Source of the DNA: Mayfieldus sp038317345
GTDB lineage: Bacteria; Actinomycetota; Thermoleophilia; Solirubrobacterales; 70-9
Assembly: GCA_038317345.1 (NCBI GenBank)
Contig: JBBQBH010000007.1
Location: 1-64,000 of the forward strand
Reading direction: 5' to 3'
Length of the DNA: 64,000 bases
Positions 17,200 through 26,459 of the stretch are shown piece after piece (the first letter of the stretch is position 1; the number at the start of each line of letters is the position of its first letter). The notes below the pieces were generated by a model. That model had not been told where the DNA came from. It did not search any database and worked only from the letters and a program-made list of their open reading frames with translations. Both the position numbers and the translations under genes were made by a program.

Positions 17200-20100
17200 T
17201 CAAGCCGGCGCTCCCTCCGCCTCCCACCCTGCGCGGTGCACGGTGTGGGTACCGGCCATTCCCTTCAGCTCCAGCTCGCGGCCCTTGTCGAATGCGAGCC
17301 CATCTTCGCCCTCCGCCTGCTCGCGCAGCGCCTCGGAGACGAGGATCTCTCCGCCCCGCGCCTGAGCCGCAATGCGGGCGGCGAGGACTACGTTGCGGCC
17401 GAAGAAGTCGCCTTCCTCGGCGATCGCCTCGCCGGTGTGCAGGCCCATCCGCACCCGGATCCCATCGTCGGGGTTCTCGGTGGCGCGCTCCGCGAGCGCC
17501 CGCTGGACCTCGATCGCGCAGCGCAGGGCCGCGGCTGGTTCGGGGAAGACGAGCATGAAGCCGTCGCCCTGGTTCTTGACCTCGTAGCCGCCGTGGTCGC
17601 GCAGGTGCTGGCGGAAGATCGAGTTGTGGGACCGCAGCAGGTCCAGCCAGCGCTGGTCGCCGAGTCGCTCGGTGAGGATCGTCGAGTCCTCGATGTCGCT
17701 GAACAGGATCGTCACCGTGCCGTCCGGCGCCGCGTAGGCGAGGATGTCGGGGCGCTCCGACTCGACCGCCGCGATCACCTCGTCGATCGAGGTAGTGGCG
17801 TCGACGCCCGCCAGCCCCTGCGCGGCCAGCTTCGCCGCCAGGGCCTGATCGGTGAGCGCCCGCATGCCCATCTCCTGGGCGGCGTCGAGGCAGCGGTCGA
17901 GCAGCTCGAGCGCCCGCTCGCGATCCCCGCGCGAGTTGCGGTCGAGCAGCACGTGGGCGAGGTTGAGATGCGCCTGGGCCAGGAACGGCCGGTCGCCCAT
18001 GCGCTCCGAGAGCGCGATCCCATCCTCAAGCTCCTCCACCGCTCGATCGAGCTTGCCGGCGGTTGCCGAGGCAACCCCGAGGCTGCGCGAGATCGGCCCC
18101 CAGCAGGCGGCAGCGCGACCGGCGACCACGGTCTGGCCGCGGAACGGCGCGAGCATCGAGTGCAGCTTCTCCGCCCGCTCGGCGTCCCCGAGCGCCGACG
18201 CGATCTCGCAGAGGATCGCGACCGCGGTCATCCACTGCGCGGCGATCACCGGGATCGCGGTGAAGTCGTCCGCGGCGATGCGCTCGAACTCCGACCGCGC
18301 CTCGTCGAGCTGGCCGCGATCGGCGTGGGTCAGCGCCGCGGCGATCCGCCATGCCACGATCGCCGGATAGCGCGCGGCAAGCTGCTCGATCGCCGGAGCG
18401 ATCTCGTCCAACCGCCCCTCGAGGCGGAAGCGAAGCGCGGCCTGGATCGTGAAGAACTGTTGCGCGAGCGGCTCCTGCGCGCGCTCGCCCCCGGCGCGAA
18501 CCTCGGCGGCAAATTCCTCGGCCGCCTCGAAGCGACCATCGATCATCGCCCGCATCCCGCGCAGCAGAGGGACGTGCCAGAGATGCTGCGGTTGGCGCAG
18601 CTCGGTGGCGAGGTGTGCGTATGACTCGAGATCGCGGTCGACCGCGGGGATGTCGCCGAGCGCCAGGTGGCCGGCGAGGCGCAGCACGTGGGCCCGCAGC
18701 TCCAGCTCGCGGTCGCCGACCTGGCGCGCCAGCTCGAGGACCTCGGTCTGCGTCTCGATCATGTGCAGCGCCGCGTCGGGGTCGAGATCGACGAAGGCGC
18801 CGCGGCTGAGCGTGAAGGCGAGCGTGCGGTCATCGCCGAGTCGGCGGGCCATCTCGTTCGCCGCCTCGAACAGCTCCCGTGCCCGGCCCTGCGGGTCGAT
18901 CCAGAGATACTCCTGCCCCAGCCAGGAGAGCAACCGCGCGCGATCGATGCTGTCGTCGGGACCGACCCGATCCAGCGCCGCCTCGACCACCTCGACGATG
19001 CGTTTGTCGGTCGCGCCGACCTCCGACACGTAGGCGATCCCGTATGCCGCCCGCACCAGCAGCTCGGTCGAATCGAGGGCCAAGGCTGCGTCCGCGGCCC
19101 GGTCGAGGGTCCCACGCGCCTCGGCGAGCTTGCCGGCGTTGGTCTGTGCCTCCCCCAGGGCCACAAGAAGCTCGCATTGGCGATGCTCATCGCGCTCGCA
19201 GAGCTCCAGCGTCTCCAGCGCCCGCTCGTAGAGCTCCGCCGCCTCCTCGTGGCCGAGCTGCGCGGTCGCGCTGCGGGCAGCCCGGACCGCGTAGTCGACC
19301 GCCGTCTCCGCGTCCCCGCCTGCCGCCCCCTCCAGATAGTGGTGGGCCACCTCGTTGAGGCGGCGCTGAAGCCGGGCCGGATCGGACGAGTAGAGGTCCT
19401 CGAGCGCCTCGGCGATCCGCCGGTGCAGGGCGGGGCGCTGCGCTGCACTCAGTTCCTCGTAGAGCGTCTCGCGGACCAGCGCGTGGGAGAACCGGTAGCC
19501 GCCCGCGGCGGTCTCCGCCAACAGCTGCGCTGTGACTGCACTCGAGAGCGGCTCCTCAAGCGTCTCCCGATCGACCTCCATCACTTTCGCCACCACATTG
19601 GCGTCGAAGTCGCGTCCGATCGCCGCCCCGACCGCGAGCGCCTTGTTGGCCTCCTGGGGGAGACGATCCAGACGCCGCCCGACCACGTCCCGCACACCCT
19701 CCGGAATCGTCAAGGTCGCCGAGCCTGGCGCCTCGAGAGTTCCTTCCGCGGCCAGCAGCCGCACGACCTCGGCGAGGAAGAACGGGTTGCCCTCGGTCTG
19801 GTCGTGCACCGCGCCGACCAGCTCCGGCGCCGGCTCGGCGCCCGCGGTCATCGCGATGTAGTGGCCGACGTCGGCCTCGCTGAGGCCGTGCAACGCCACC
19901 CGCGCCTCCCCCGAGCCCGAGAGCTCGCCCAGCACTCGAGAAAGCGGGTGATGACGCCCGAGCTCGACGTCGCGATAGGTCCCGATCAGCAGCAGGCGCG
20001 CGTCGCCCAGTCCACGAGCTAGGAACTGGAGTAGCAGCAGCGAGGGCTCGTCGGCCCAGTGAAGGTCGTCGAGCACAATCGCGAGTGGACGCGAGGCCGC

Positions 20101-21564
20101 GGCGCTGGAGAGGAACCCCGAGATCGAGTCGAAGAGCCGGAACCGCGCCGCCTCGTCGTCGGAATCGGCGGGCGTGCTGACCTCGCCGACGCGCTCCGCC
20201 ACCTCGGGCACGACGCGGGCGATGTCGGCGGCACCGCTTCCCATCTCCCAGGCGAGCGCGACCGGGTCGGCCTCACGCACATACGAGCGGATCACCTGCA
20301 CCCAGGGCCAGTAGGCGGGTGCGGCGTCATCCTCGTGGCAACGGCCCCAGTGCACGTTGGCGCCCCGCACCTGGGCATACGTGGCCAACTCCTCGGCGGT
20401 GCGGGTCTTGCCGATCCCCGGCTCTCCGGCTATCAGCACGAGCCTCCCCCGCCCCGCGAGCGTCTGGTCCGCGGCGCCGCGCAGCTCCTCGAGCTCTGCC
20501 TCGCGACCGACGAAGACGCGCCCGGCCAGACCCTCGAGCGGGTTCTCCTCGGCCGCCTCCGCGGCCTGCTCGGGTTGAGCGGGAGCGTCGCGAATCGCCA
20601 CCAGAGCCTCGCGCACCGCAGCGGCGCTGTCGGGGCGCCCCTCGGGCGCCTTCGCGAGCAGGCGCAGGATCAGCTCGTCGAGCGCCGGGGGCACGGCCGG
20701 GTTGTGGCGCGACGGCGCCACAGGGTCGGCGCTGAGGTGACGGCCGATGATCGACACCGCGTCGCCGCCGGTAAACGGCGGCTGGCCGGCGACCATCTCG
20801 TAGAGCAGGGCGCCGAGCGAATAGAGGTCCGAGGGCGGACCGGACGGGCGGCCGAGCGCCCGCTCCGGCGGAAGGTAGGCGACCGTCCCGACCAGGGCCC
20901 CGGTCGAGCCCCGGGCGGCGGTCTCGGCGAGGCTGAAGTCGCCCAGCCGCGCACCACCGTCCTCCGCGAGCCAGACGTTGGCCGGCTTGAGGTCGCGATG
21001 GACGATCCCGCAGGAGTGGGCGTGCTCGAGGGCCCGGCAGACGTCGATTCCGATCGCGATCGCCCTGTCGATCGCCAGGCGGCCGTCCTCGCTCGAGGCG
21101 AGCAGCCGCTGGACGTCGCCGCCGGGCATGTAACGGCTGACGATGTAGGGGCGCCCGTCGCTCTCGCCGGTGTCATGGACGGTGACCAGATGCGGGTGGT
21201 CGCCGAGTTTCTCCATCGCCTGCATCTCGCGGCGGGCGCGGGCCAGCGCTGCCTCGCCCAGCCCCTCGGTGTCGAACAGGGCGACGGCGACGTCTCGGTC
21301 CAGGTCCGCATCGCGGGCCAGGTAGACATCCTTGCGACCCCCGCGCCCGAGGAAGCTGCGCACCTCGTAGCGGTCCCCGATCGAGTCGGGGGCGTCGGGC
21401 GGCGCAGCCGAATCCGAACCCGTGGACGCTTCGGGGGCGCCGTTGACCTGCGCGGCGCCTGCGGGCGCCGCGGGCACGGCTTCCGAGGCCGCCAGCTCGG
21501 ATCCGCAGGAATCGCAAAATCTGGCGCCCTCGCGGTTCGGTTTGCCGCAGGCTGGGCACTCCAT
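17200..21564 (-). CDS. Zinc ribbon / kinase-like / AAA ATPase / TPR / class III cyclase fusion
   Basis: This 1454-residue cytoplasmic protein combines five modules. Residues 3-20: a zinc ribbon (C3, C6, C17, C20). About 63-325: a Ser/Thr kinase-like domain with HRDLKPAN (D191). The VAIK lysine is replaced by Ala (VAVA, A95) and DFG reads DFS, so catalysis is doubtful. About 350-640: a signalling ATPase with Walker A GEPGIGKT (380-387) and Walker B LAIVLDDLHWAD. About 690-1240: TPR-like helical repeats. About 1270-1440: a class III nucleotidyl cyclase (LFSDIEDST and NQGDGFMLVF carry the metal Asp residues). I chose ATG 21564 because GGAAGG stands eight bases before it; GTG 21597 is the longer alternative. 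The likely output is cyclic nucleotide made in response to a bound ligand or partner. Stand-alone; diverges from the membrane protein gene. Confidence 0.9.
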   Translation of the reverse strand: MECPACGKPNREGARFCDSCGSELAASEAVPAAPAGAAQVNGAPEASTGSDSAAPPDAPDSIGDRYEVRSFLGRGGRKDVYLARDADLDRDVAVALFDTEGLGEAALARARREMQAMEKLGDHPHLVTVHDTGESDGRPYIVSRYMPGGDVQRLLASSEDGRLAIDRAIAIGIDVCRALEHAHSCGIVHRDLKPANVWLAEDGGARLGDFSLAETAARGSTGALVGTVAYLPPERALGRPSGPPSDLYSLGALLYEMVAGQPPFTGGDAVSIIGRHLSADPVAPSRHNPAVPPALDELILRLLAKAPEGRPDSAAAVREALVAIRDAPAQPEQAAEAAEENPLEGLAGRVFVGREAELEELRGAADQTLAGRGRLVLIAGEPGIGKTRTAEELATYAQVRGANVHWGRCHEDDAAPAYWPWVQVIRSYVREADPVALAWEMGSGAADIARVVPEVAERVGEVSTPADSDDEAARFRLFDSISGFLSSAAASRPLAIVLDDLHWADEPSLLLLQFLARGLGDARLLLIGTYRDVELGRHHPLSRVLGELSGSGEARVALHGLSEADVGHYIAMTAGAEPAPELVGAVHDQTEGNPFFLAEVVRLLAAEGTLEAPGSATLTIPEGVRDVVGRRLDRLPQEANKALAVGAAIGRDFDANVVAKVMEVDRETLEEPLSSAVTAQLLAETAAGGYRFSHALVRETLYEELSAAQRPALHRRIAEALEDLYSSDPARLQRRLNEVAHHYLEGAAGGDAETAVDYAVRAARSATAQLGHEEAAELYERALETLELCERDEHRQCELLVALGEAQTNAGKLAEARGTLDRAADAALALDSTELLVRAAYGIAYVSEVGATDKRIVEVVEAALDRVGPDDSIDRARLLSWLGQEYLWIDPQGRARELFEAANEMARRLGDDRTLAFTLSRGAFVDLDPDAALHMIETQTEVLELARQVGDRELELRAHVLRLAGHLALGDIPAVDRDLESYAHLATELRQPQHLWHVPLLRGMRAMIDGRFEAAEEFAAEVRAGGERAQEPLAQQFFTIQAALRFRLEGRLDEIAPAIEQLAARYPAIVAWRIAAALTHADRGQLDEARSEFERIAADDFTAIPVIAAQWMTAVAILCEIASALGDAERAEKLHSMLAPFRGQTVVAGRAAACWGPISRSLGVASATAGKLDRAVEELEDGIALSERMGDRPFLAQAHLNLAHVLLDRNSRGDRERALELLDRCLDAAQEMGMRALTDQALAAKLAAQGLAGVDATTSIDEVIAAVESERPDILAYAAPDGTVTILFSDIEDSTILTERLGDQRWLDLLRSHNSIFRQHLRDHGGYEVKNQGDGFMLVFPEPAAALRCAIEVQRALAERATENPDDGIRVRMGLHTGEAIAEEGDFFGRNVVLAARIAAQARGGEILVSEALREQAEGEDGLAFDKGRELELKGMAGTHTVHRAGWEAEGAPA

Positions 21565-21637
21565 CGTCAGTGCCTTCCGGCGTAGGTACGGTCGCACTTT
21601 GGCGAGCGAAAACCAAGCCGGCCTAGGACACAGGGAG

Positions 21638-21672
21638 CGTGGCGCACTTGAAAAGTGCGCGAGCCACCGAGG
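21638..21672. promoter_or_regulatory. Strong hairpin / palindrome in divergent intergenic region
   Basis: Arms GCGCACTT (21642-21649) and AAGTGCGC (21653-21660) enclose the loop GAA. The pairing extends outward to GTGG / CCAC with a small bulge. It lies between the divergent starts of the regulator (21564) and membrane protein (21754) genes, so it may be an operator or a 5' leader structure. The rest of the 189-base gap shows no other clear signal. Confidence 0.4.
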
Positions 21673-21753
21673 ACGACTGCCGGCGAAGGTTTGCAGCCGT
21701 CAAAGGCGAGCGTAATTGCGGCGGGAGGCACTAAGACATAGTTTGCCGCCCTG

Positions 21754-24084
21754 ATGATCGCGACGTACATCTCGGCGGCGCTGATCTGCGCCGCGTCGCT
21801 GCTGGTGGGGCGCTCGCTGCTGGCCGTTTTGGGCCATGAACGGTGGTCATGGCTGGAGCCCGCGGTGGGCTTGGCGGCGCTGTTCACGGTCGCCGGCTTC
21901 TTCGCCCGCGCCCCCGGCCACGCGACGACGGCCGCCGTGTTCGTCGTCGTGCTGCTGCTGGCGGCGGCGGTGGCGCTGCGCCTGCCCTATCAGCGCGGAG
22001 AGGCTGCGCGGGGCGGCCTGCTGGTGGCGCTCGTGGTGGCAGTGCTACTGGCGATTCCGTTCGCGATCAGCGGCCGCTTCGGCCTCATCGGGGTGGGTTT
22101 CAACAACGACCTCGGGCTGCACCTGCAGTGGGCCGAGTGGCTGAAGAACGGCCTCGGCCCGGCGCCGGACAGGGGCTACCCGCTCGGGCCGCACGGACTA
22201 TCGACGACGATCTCGGCGTTGCCCGGGATCGGCCTCGACAAGGCCTTCATGGGTCTGGTGATTGCGATTCCGGTGCTCACCGCGCTGACCACGCTGGCAG
22301 TGCTGAAGGAGCTGGGAGCCGCCAGGAGGACCATCGGCGCGGTCCTGGTCGCGCTCTCCTACCTGGCTGTCTCCTACTACGCCCAAAGCGCCTTCAAGGA
22401 GACCGCCGAAGCGCTCTTCGTGCTCGCCTTCGCGATTGCCCTGCCCGCCGCGTGGCCGATTCCCGCCGACCTTCGTGGGCGCCTGCGGACGCTCGGGCCG
22501 CTCGCGGTGCTGGCGGCCGGGATCGTCTTCTCCTACAGCTTTGCGGGCCTCGCCTGGCCGCTCGCCGCGACGGCGATCTTCAGCCTCAGCCTTCCCGAGG
22601 TACGCCGCGGCCTCGCTCCGCGCCGGCTCTGGGCCAACATCACCCGCCCAGTCGTGCTCGCCGCCGCCTTCGTGATCCTGATCGGCGTGGTCGTGCTGGG
22701 GCTCGTCGGACCGTTTGGCTTCGGCAAGAGCTTCGCCGAGGTGCAGAGCGCAAACACCTTCGGGCCGGTCAACCCCGCCGAGGCGCTGGGCTTCTGGACC
22801 TCCTCCAACTACAGGCTCGACACCGCCGGCGGAGCCCACCTGCCCTGGTTGACGGCGGCAATCGGCGCCATCGCCTTGGTCGCCGGATTGGCCTGGTGGC
22901 TGCGCCGTCGTGATTATGCGGTCCCGGCGGCGGTCGGGGGCGGGATCCTGATCTACCTCGCCACGCTGACGCCGCTGAGCGGCGACTACGTCCGCGGCAA
23001 GGCGCTGATGATCGTCGCCCCGCTGGTGATGTTGGTCATCGTCCGCGCCCTGCTTTCTGCGCCGCCCGCCGAGTGGCGAGTGCCGCGAGCCGGCTGGGGC
23101 ACGCTTGCGGCGGTCTTCATCGTCGGCGCCGCCTACTCGAGCTTCCTGGTCCTGCGCGACACGCCGATCGCGCCCCCCGGCCACGGTGCGCAGCTGCGCG
23201 CCTTCCTGCCCCAGGTTGCCGGCAAGTCGGTCCTCTACGCGGGCCAGGACCGTTTCGCGCAGTGGGAGCTGCACGGCGCCAATACGAGGATTCCGCTGAT
23301 CGAGTTCCCCGACGACCTCGTCCAGGAGCGGCCGACGAAGCCGTTTGACCTCGGGGTCGCCTACAGCCCGATCGACTTCGACTCGTTCACGCCCGGCACC
23401 CTGGACCGCTTCGACTTCGTGGTCACGACGCGTGCCGCATACGTGAGCAAGGTGCCGCCCAACTTCCGGGCGGCCAGCAAGACCCCCTCCTTCATCCTCT
23501 GGAAGCGAACCGGGCGCACACCGCGGAAGTGGAGGACGCTGCTCGAGGGCGGCGCCCCGGCCGCGCCGCTCGACTGCACGGCGCCGGAGACGAAGCTGAT
23601 GATCTCGCTGCCCGGCAAAGATTCGATCTTCCCGACCCCGGTCGTGGGGCCGAAGGAGAGCTGGGACCACGGGCCGACGCCCGGCCTCGGGGAGCAGACC
23701 AGCCAGACGCTGAACCTGCCGGCCGGGCGCTGGAACCTCTCGCTTCAGTACTTCAGCCCGGTTCCGATCCAGCTGCGGGCGCCCGCCGCGGGCCTCGACG
23801 TACATCTCCCCGCGGCGCTCGACGGGCAGCGGCCCAACCAGCTGAGCCTGTACAACGACGGTCAATACTGGCCCGCCGGCCCGCTCGACCTCAGCTCATC
23901 GGCGCGGGTGCGGTTCACGGTTTCAGTCAACGACCCGAACACCCTCCAACGCCTCACGGGCTATGACGACACGGCCTTCCTCGGCGAGCTGACCGCGAGG
24001 CCGGTCGGCCCCGAGCACCGCACCACCTTGGCGCAGGCCTGCGGCTCCTGGGTCGACTTCTACAGCGGCGGCCGCCTGCCTTGA
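21754..24084 (+). CDS. Large polytopic membrane protein, GT-C-like
   Basis: The 776-residue protein has about a dozen hydrophobic helices in residues 1-470 and an extracytoplasmic C-terminal domain of about 300 residues. An early loop contains GFNNDLGLHLQWAEWLKNG, where an acidic residue after the first helices is typical of GT-C glycosyltransferases that use polyprenyl-phosphate sugars. Repeated aromatic and glycine-rich helices (ALSYLAVSYYAQSAFKETAE) are in keeping with that fold. The C-terminal part (from about KSVLYAGQDRFAQWELHGANTR) is beta-rich, ending in a jelly-roll-like segment. A role in cell-wall or exopolysaccharide assembly is an inference from fold only. Confidence 0.7.
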   Translation: MIATYISAALICAASLLVGRSLLAVLGHERWSWLEPAVGLAALFTVAGFFARAPGHATTAAVFVVVLLLAAAVALRLPYQRGEAARGGLLVALVVAVLLAIPFAISGRFGLIGVGFNNDLGLHLQWAEWLKNGLGPAPDRGYPLGPHGLSTTISALPGIGLDKAFMGLVIAIPVLTALTTLAVLKELGAARRTIGAVLVALSYLAVSYYAQSAFKETAEALFVLAFAIALPAAWPIPADLRGRLRTLGPLAVLAAGIVFSYSFAGLAWPLAATAIFSLSLPEVRRGLAPRRLWANITRPVVLAAAFVILIGVVVLGLVGPFGFGKSFAEVQSANTFGPVNPAEALGFWTSSNYRLDTAGGAHLPWLTAAIGAIALVAGLAWWLRRRDYAVPAAVGGGILIYLATLTPLSGDYVRGKALMIVAPLVMLVIVRALLSAPPAEWRVPRAGWGTLAAVFIVGAAYSSFLVLRDTPIAPPGHGAQLRAFLPQVAGKSVLYAGQDRFAQWELHGANTRIPLIEFPDDLVQERPTKPFDLGVAYSPIDFDSFTPGTLDRFDFVVTTRAAYVSKVPPNFRAASKTPSFILWKRTGRTPRKWRTLLEGGAPAAPLDCTAPETKLMISLPGKDSIFPTPVVGPKESWDHGPTPGLGEQTSQTLNLPAGRWNLSLQYFSPVPIQLRAPAAGLDVHLPAALDGQRPNQLSLYNDGQYWPAGPLDLSSSARVRFTVSVNDPNTLQRLTGYDDTAFLGELTARPVGPEHRTTLAQACGSWVDFYSGGRLP

Positions 24085-24090
24085 GTTGGC

Positions 24091-24108
24091 CGGCGCATTC
24101 GCGCGCCG
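24091..24108. terminator. Hairpin between convergent genes
   Basis: Arms CGGCGC (24091-24096) and GCGCCG (24103-24108) with a six-base loop ATTCGC lie between the membrane protein stop and the HAD gene stop. No T tract follows; termination is inferred from the position between two convergent genes. Confidence 0.4.
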
Positions 24109-24120
24109 AAGCCGCCGCAG

Positions 24121-24789
24121 TTACTTGAGCGGGAGGCCCTCCTCCAGCGTCGCCACGGCGTGGTCGGCGCCGGCCGCGAGCAGCTGCTCGACCGAGTAGG
24201 CGCCGGTGGCAACGCCGACCACCTCAATGGCCGCGCCGTGCCCCGCCTCCACGTCGAGCGGCGTATCGCCAACCGCCAGACACTCCTCGGGCTCCAGCGA
24301 TCCCCCCGAGACAAGCTCCGCCCGTTTGATCGCGTACTTCGTCAATTCGACCCGGTCGGTCGAGTCTGAGCCATAGCCGCCAAAGCTGAAAAAGCGGTTC
24401 AGGTTGGCTCGGGAGAGCTTGATGTGCGCCGCCGCCTCGACGTTTCCCGTCACCAAGCCAAGCAGCACGCCGTCCTTCACCAGATTCAAGAGCAGGGCCT
24501 CGACTCCGGGCATCACCCGGTAGCGCTTCGACTCCGCCACCGCGCCCGCGAGGTAGTGCTGGCGCCGGGCCATGAGGCGAGCGAACTCGTCGCGCTTCGG
24601 CTCTCGTCCAAGCACACCCGTGAAGGTCAGGCGCCCGACCTCGGGGTCGGTCATTCCGGCATGGCTGAACTCGTCGATCTCCGCCTTTACGTCGTAGAGC
24701 TCCTCGAAGGCACGCCGCCAGGCCTCGGCTCCCGCCCCTCCGGTGGCGATCAGGGTCCCGTCGATGTCGAAGAGGACCGCCTCGATCAA
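24121..24789 (-). CDS. HAD-superfamily hydrolase, phosphoglycolate phosphatase-like
   Basis: A 222-residue HAD phosphatase. Motif I is LFDIDGTLIATGG (nucleophile D8 and D10), motif II LGLVTGN, motif III lysine in TKYAIKRAE and motif IV CLAVGDTPLDVEAG. The alpha-helical cap between motifs I and II is of the Gph/beta-phosphoglucomutase type. The start is TTG 24789, which overlaps the TGA of pgi (TTGA), so the phosphatase is translated with glucose-6-phosphate isomerase and may act on a sugar phosphate from the same pathway. Confidence 0.85.
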   Translation of the reverse strand: MIEAVLFDIDGTLIATGGAGAEAWRRAFEELYDVKAEIDEFSHAGMTDPEVGRLTFTGVLGREPKRDEFARLMARRQHYLAGAVAESKRYRVMPGVEALLLNLVKDGVLLGLVTGNVEAAAHIKLSRANLNRFFSFGGYGSDSTDRVELTKYAIKRAELVSGGSLEPEECLAVGDTPLDVEAGHGAAIEVVGVATGAYSVEQLLAAGADHAVATLEEGLPLK

Positions 24790-26426
24790 GGCTTGCGGGC
24801 CGCCTGGTAACGGCGGAGCAGCTCCCTTGTCGAGCTGTCGAGGTCCGGCCTCGCCTCCTCGTGGGCCTGGAAGGCGGCCTCGATCCTGCGCGCCAGCACC
24901 TTGCCCAGCTCGACGCCCCACTGGTCGAAGGAGTCGATCGACCACACCGTCCCCTGGACAAAGACGCTGTGCTCGTACAGCGCCACCAGCGTCCCCAGCG
25001 TGCGCGGGTCAAGCCGCTCGGCGAAGATCGTGTTCGAGGGCCGGTTTCCCTCGAAGACACGATGGGGGACCAGCTCCTCCAGCGTTCCCTCCTCGCGGAC
25101 CTCCTCCGCCGTCCTGCCGAAGGCCAGCGCCTGGGTCTGCGCGAGGACGTTGGCGACCAGCAGGTCGTGGTGCTGGCCGAGCGGGTTGAGGCTTCGGTGA
25201 AAACCGATGAAGTCGCAGGGGATCAGCTTCGTTCCCTGGTGGATCAGCTGGTAGAAGGAGTGCTGGCCGTTGGTCCCCGGCTCGCCCCAGTAGATCGCCC
25301 CGGTCTCGTAGTCGACAGCGGTGCCGTCGAGGGTCACGTGCTTGCCGTTGGACTCCATGGTCAGCTGCTGCAGGTAGGCCGGGAAGCGCTTCAGGTACTG
25401 GTCGTAGGGCAGCACGGCGACCGTCTCAGCGCCGAAGAAGTCGCCGTACCAGACCGCCAGCAGCCCCATCAGGGCGGGCAGGTTGCGCTCCGTCGGGGTC
25501 TCGAGAAAGTGCTCGTCCATGGCGTGAAATCCGGCCAGCATCTCGCCGAAGCGCTCGGGACCGATCGCGACCATGGTCGAGAGGCCGATCGCCGAGTCCA
25601 TCGAATAGCGGCCCCCCACCCACTCCCAGAAGCCGAACATGTTGGCGGAGTCGATGCCGAACTTCGCCACCTCTTCGGTATTGGTGGAGACGGCGACGAA
25701 GTGCTTTGCGACCGCCTCCTCGTCGCCGAGCCCGGCGGCGACCCAAGCCCGTGCCGTGCGCGCGTTGGTCATCGTCTCCAGCGTCGTGAAGGTCTTCGAG
25801 GAGACGATGAAAAGCGTTTCCGCCGGGTCGAGGTCGCGGGTCGCCTCGGCGAAGTCGGTTCCGTCGACGTTGGAGACGAAGCGAAAGGTCATCTCGCGCT
25901 TGGAGTAGTGGCGCAGCGCCTCGTAGGCCATCACCGGCCCGAGGTCCGAGCCGCCGATGCCGATGTTGATCACGTTGCGGATCGGCTTGCCGCTATGGCC
26001 GCGCCACTCGCCGCTCCGCACCCGCTCGGCGAAGGCGCTCATCCGATCGAGAACCTCGTGCACCTCCTTGACGACGTCGACGCCGTCGACGATCAGCGAG
26101 CGCTCGCGCGGCATCCGCAGCGCCACGTGCAGCACGGAGCGGTCCTCCGACACGTTGATGCGATCGCCGCGGAACATCGCCTCGCGGCGCTCGGCGAGGC
26201 CCGACTGCTCCGCCAGCTGGAATAGCAGCGCCAGCGTCTCGTCGTCGACCCGGTTCTTGGAGTAGTCGAGGTACAGCCCGGCGCCCTCGGCCGCCAACCG
26301 CGTCCCCCTCTTCGGGTCCTCGGCGAACAGATCGCGCAGGTGGCGAGACTTGACCTGGGCGTAGTCGCGCTCCAGCTCCCGCCACGCCGGGCGATCTCTG
26401 AGCGGTGCGATCTTCTCCTGCGCCAT
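24786..26426 (-). CDS. pgi: Glucose-6-phosphate isomerase
   Basis: This 546-residue enzyme interconverts glucose-6-phosphate and fructose-6-phosphate. Family signatures are present: NIGIGGSDLGPVMAYEAL (phosphate-binding), FIVSSKTFTTLETMTNA, GGRYSMDSAIGLS, and the C-terminal LFGAEREE-type block in the form of FDQWGVELGKVLA. The length is typical of bacterial long-form Pgi. ATG 26426 has GAGGAG six bases upstream. It is the third gene in a leftward set tkt-tal-pgi-HAD, all of carbohydrate metabolism. Confidence 0.97.
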   Translation of the reverse strand: MAQEKIAPLRDRPAWRELERDYAQVKSRHLRDLFAEDPKRGTRLAAEGAGLYLDYSKNRVDDETLALLFQLAEQSGLAERREAMFRGDRINVSEDRSVLHVALRMPRERSLIVDGVDVVKEVHEVLDRMSAFAERVRSGEWRGHSGKPIRNVINIGIGGSDLGPVMAYEALRHYSKREMTFRFVSNVDGTDFAEATRDLDPAETLFIVSSKTFTTLETMTNARTARAWVAAGLGDEEAVAKHFVAVSTNTEEVAKFGIDSANMFGFWEWVGGRYSMDSAIGLSTMVAIGPERFGEMLAGFHAMDEHFLETPTERNLPALMGLLAVWYGDFFGAETVAVLPYDQYLKRFPAYLQQLTMESNGKHVTLDGTAVDYETGAIYWGEPGTNGQHSFYQLIHQGTKLIPCDFIGFHRSLNPLGQHHDLLVANVLAQTQALAFGRTAEEVREEGTLEELVPHRVFEGNRPSNTIFAERLDPRTLGTLVALYEHSVFVQGTVWSIDSFDQWGVELGKVLARRIEAAFQAHEEARPDLDSSTRELLRRYQAARKP

Positions 26427-26459
26427 CCGCGCTCCTCAGGGGATCCTGGGGGAGGTCAC

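Noticed and set aside
22198..23865. 555-codon minus-strand frame opposite the large membrane protein
   Set aside because: Low-complexity shadow frame rich in Arg, Gly, Gln and Asp, with no motif; the plus strand has the typical helices.
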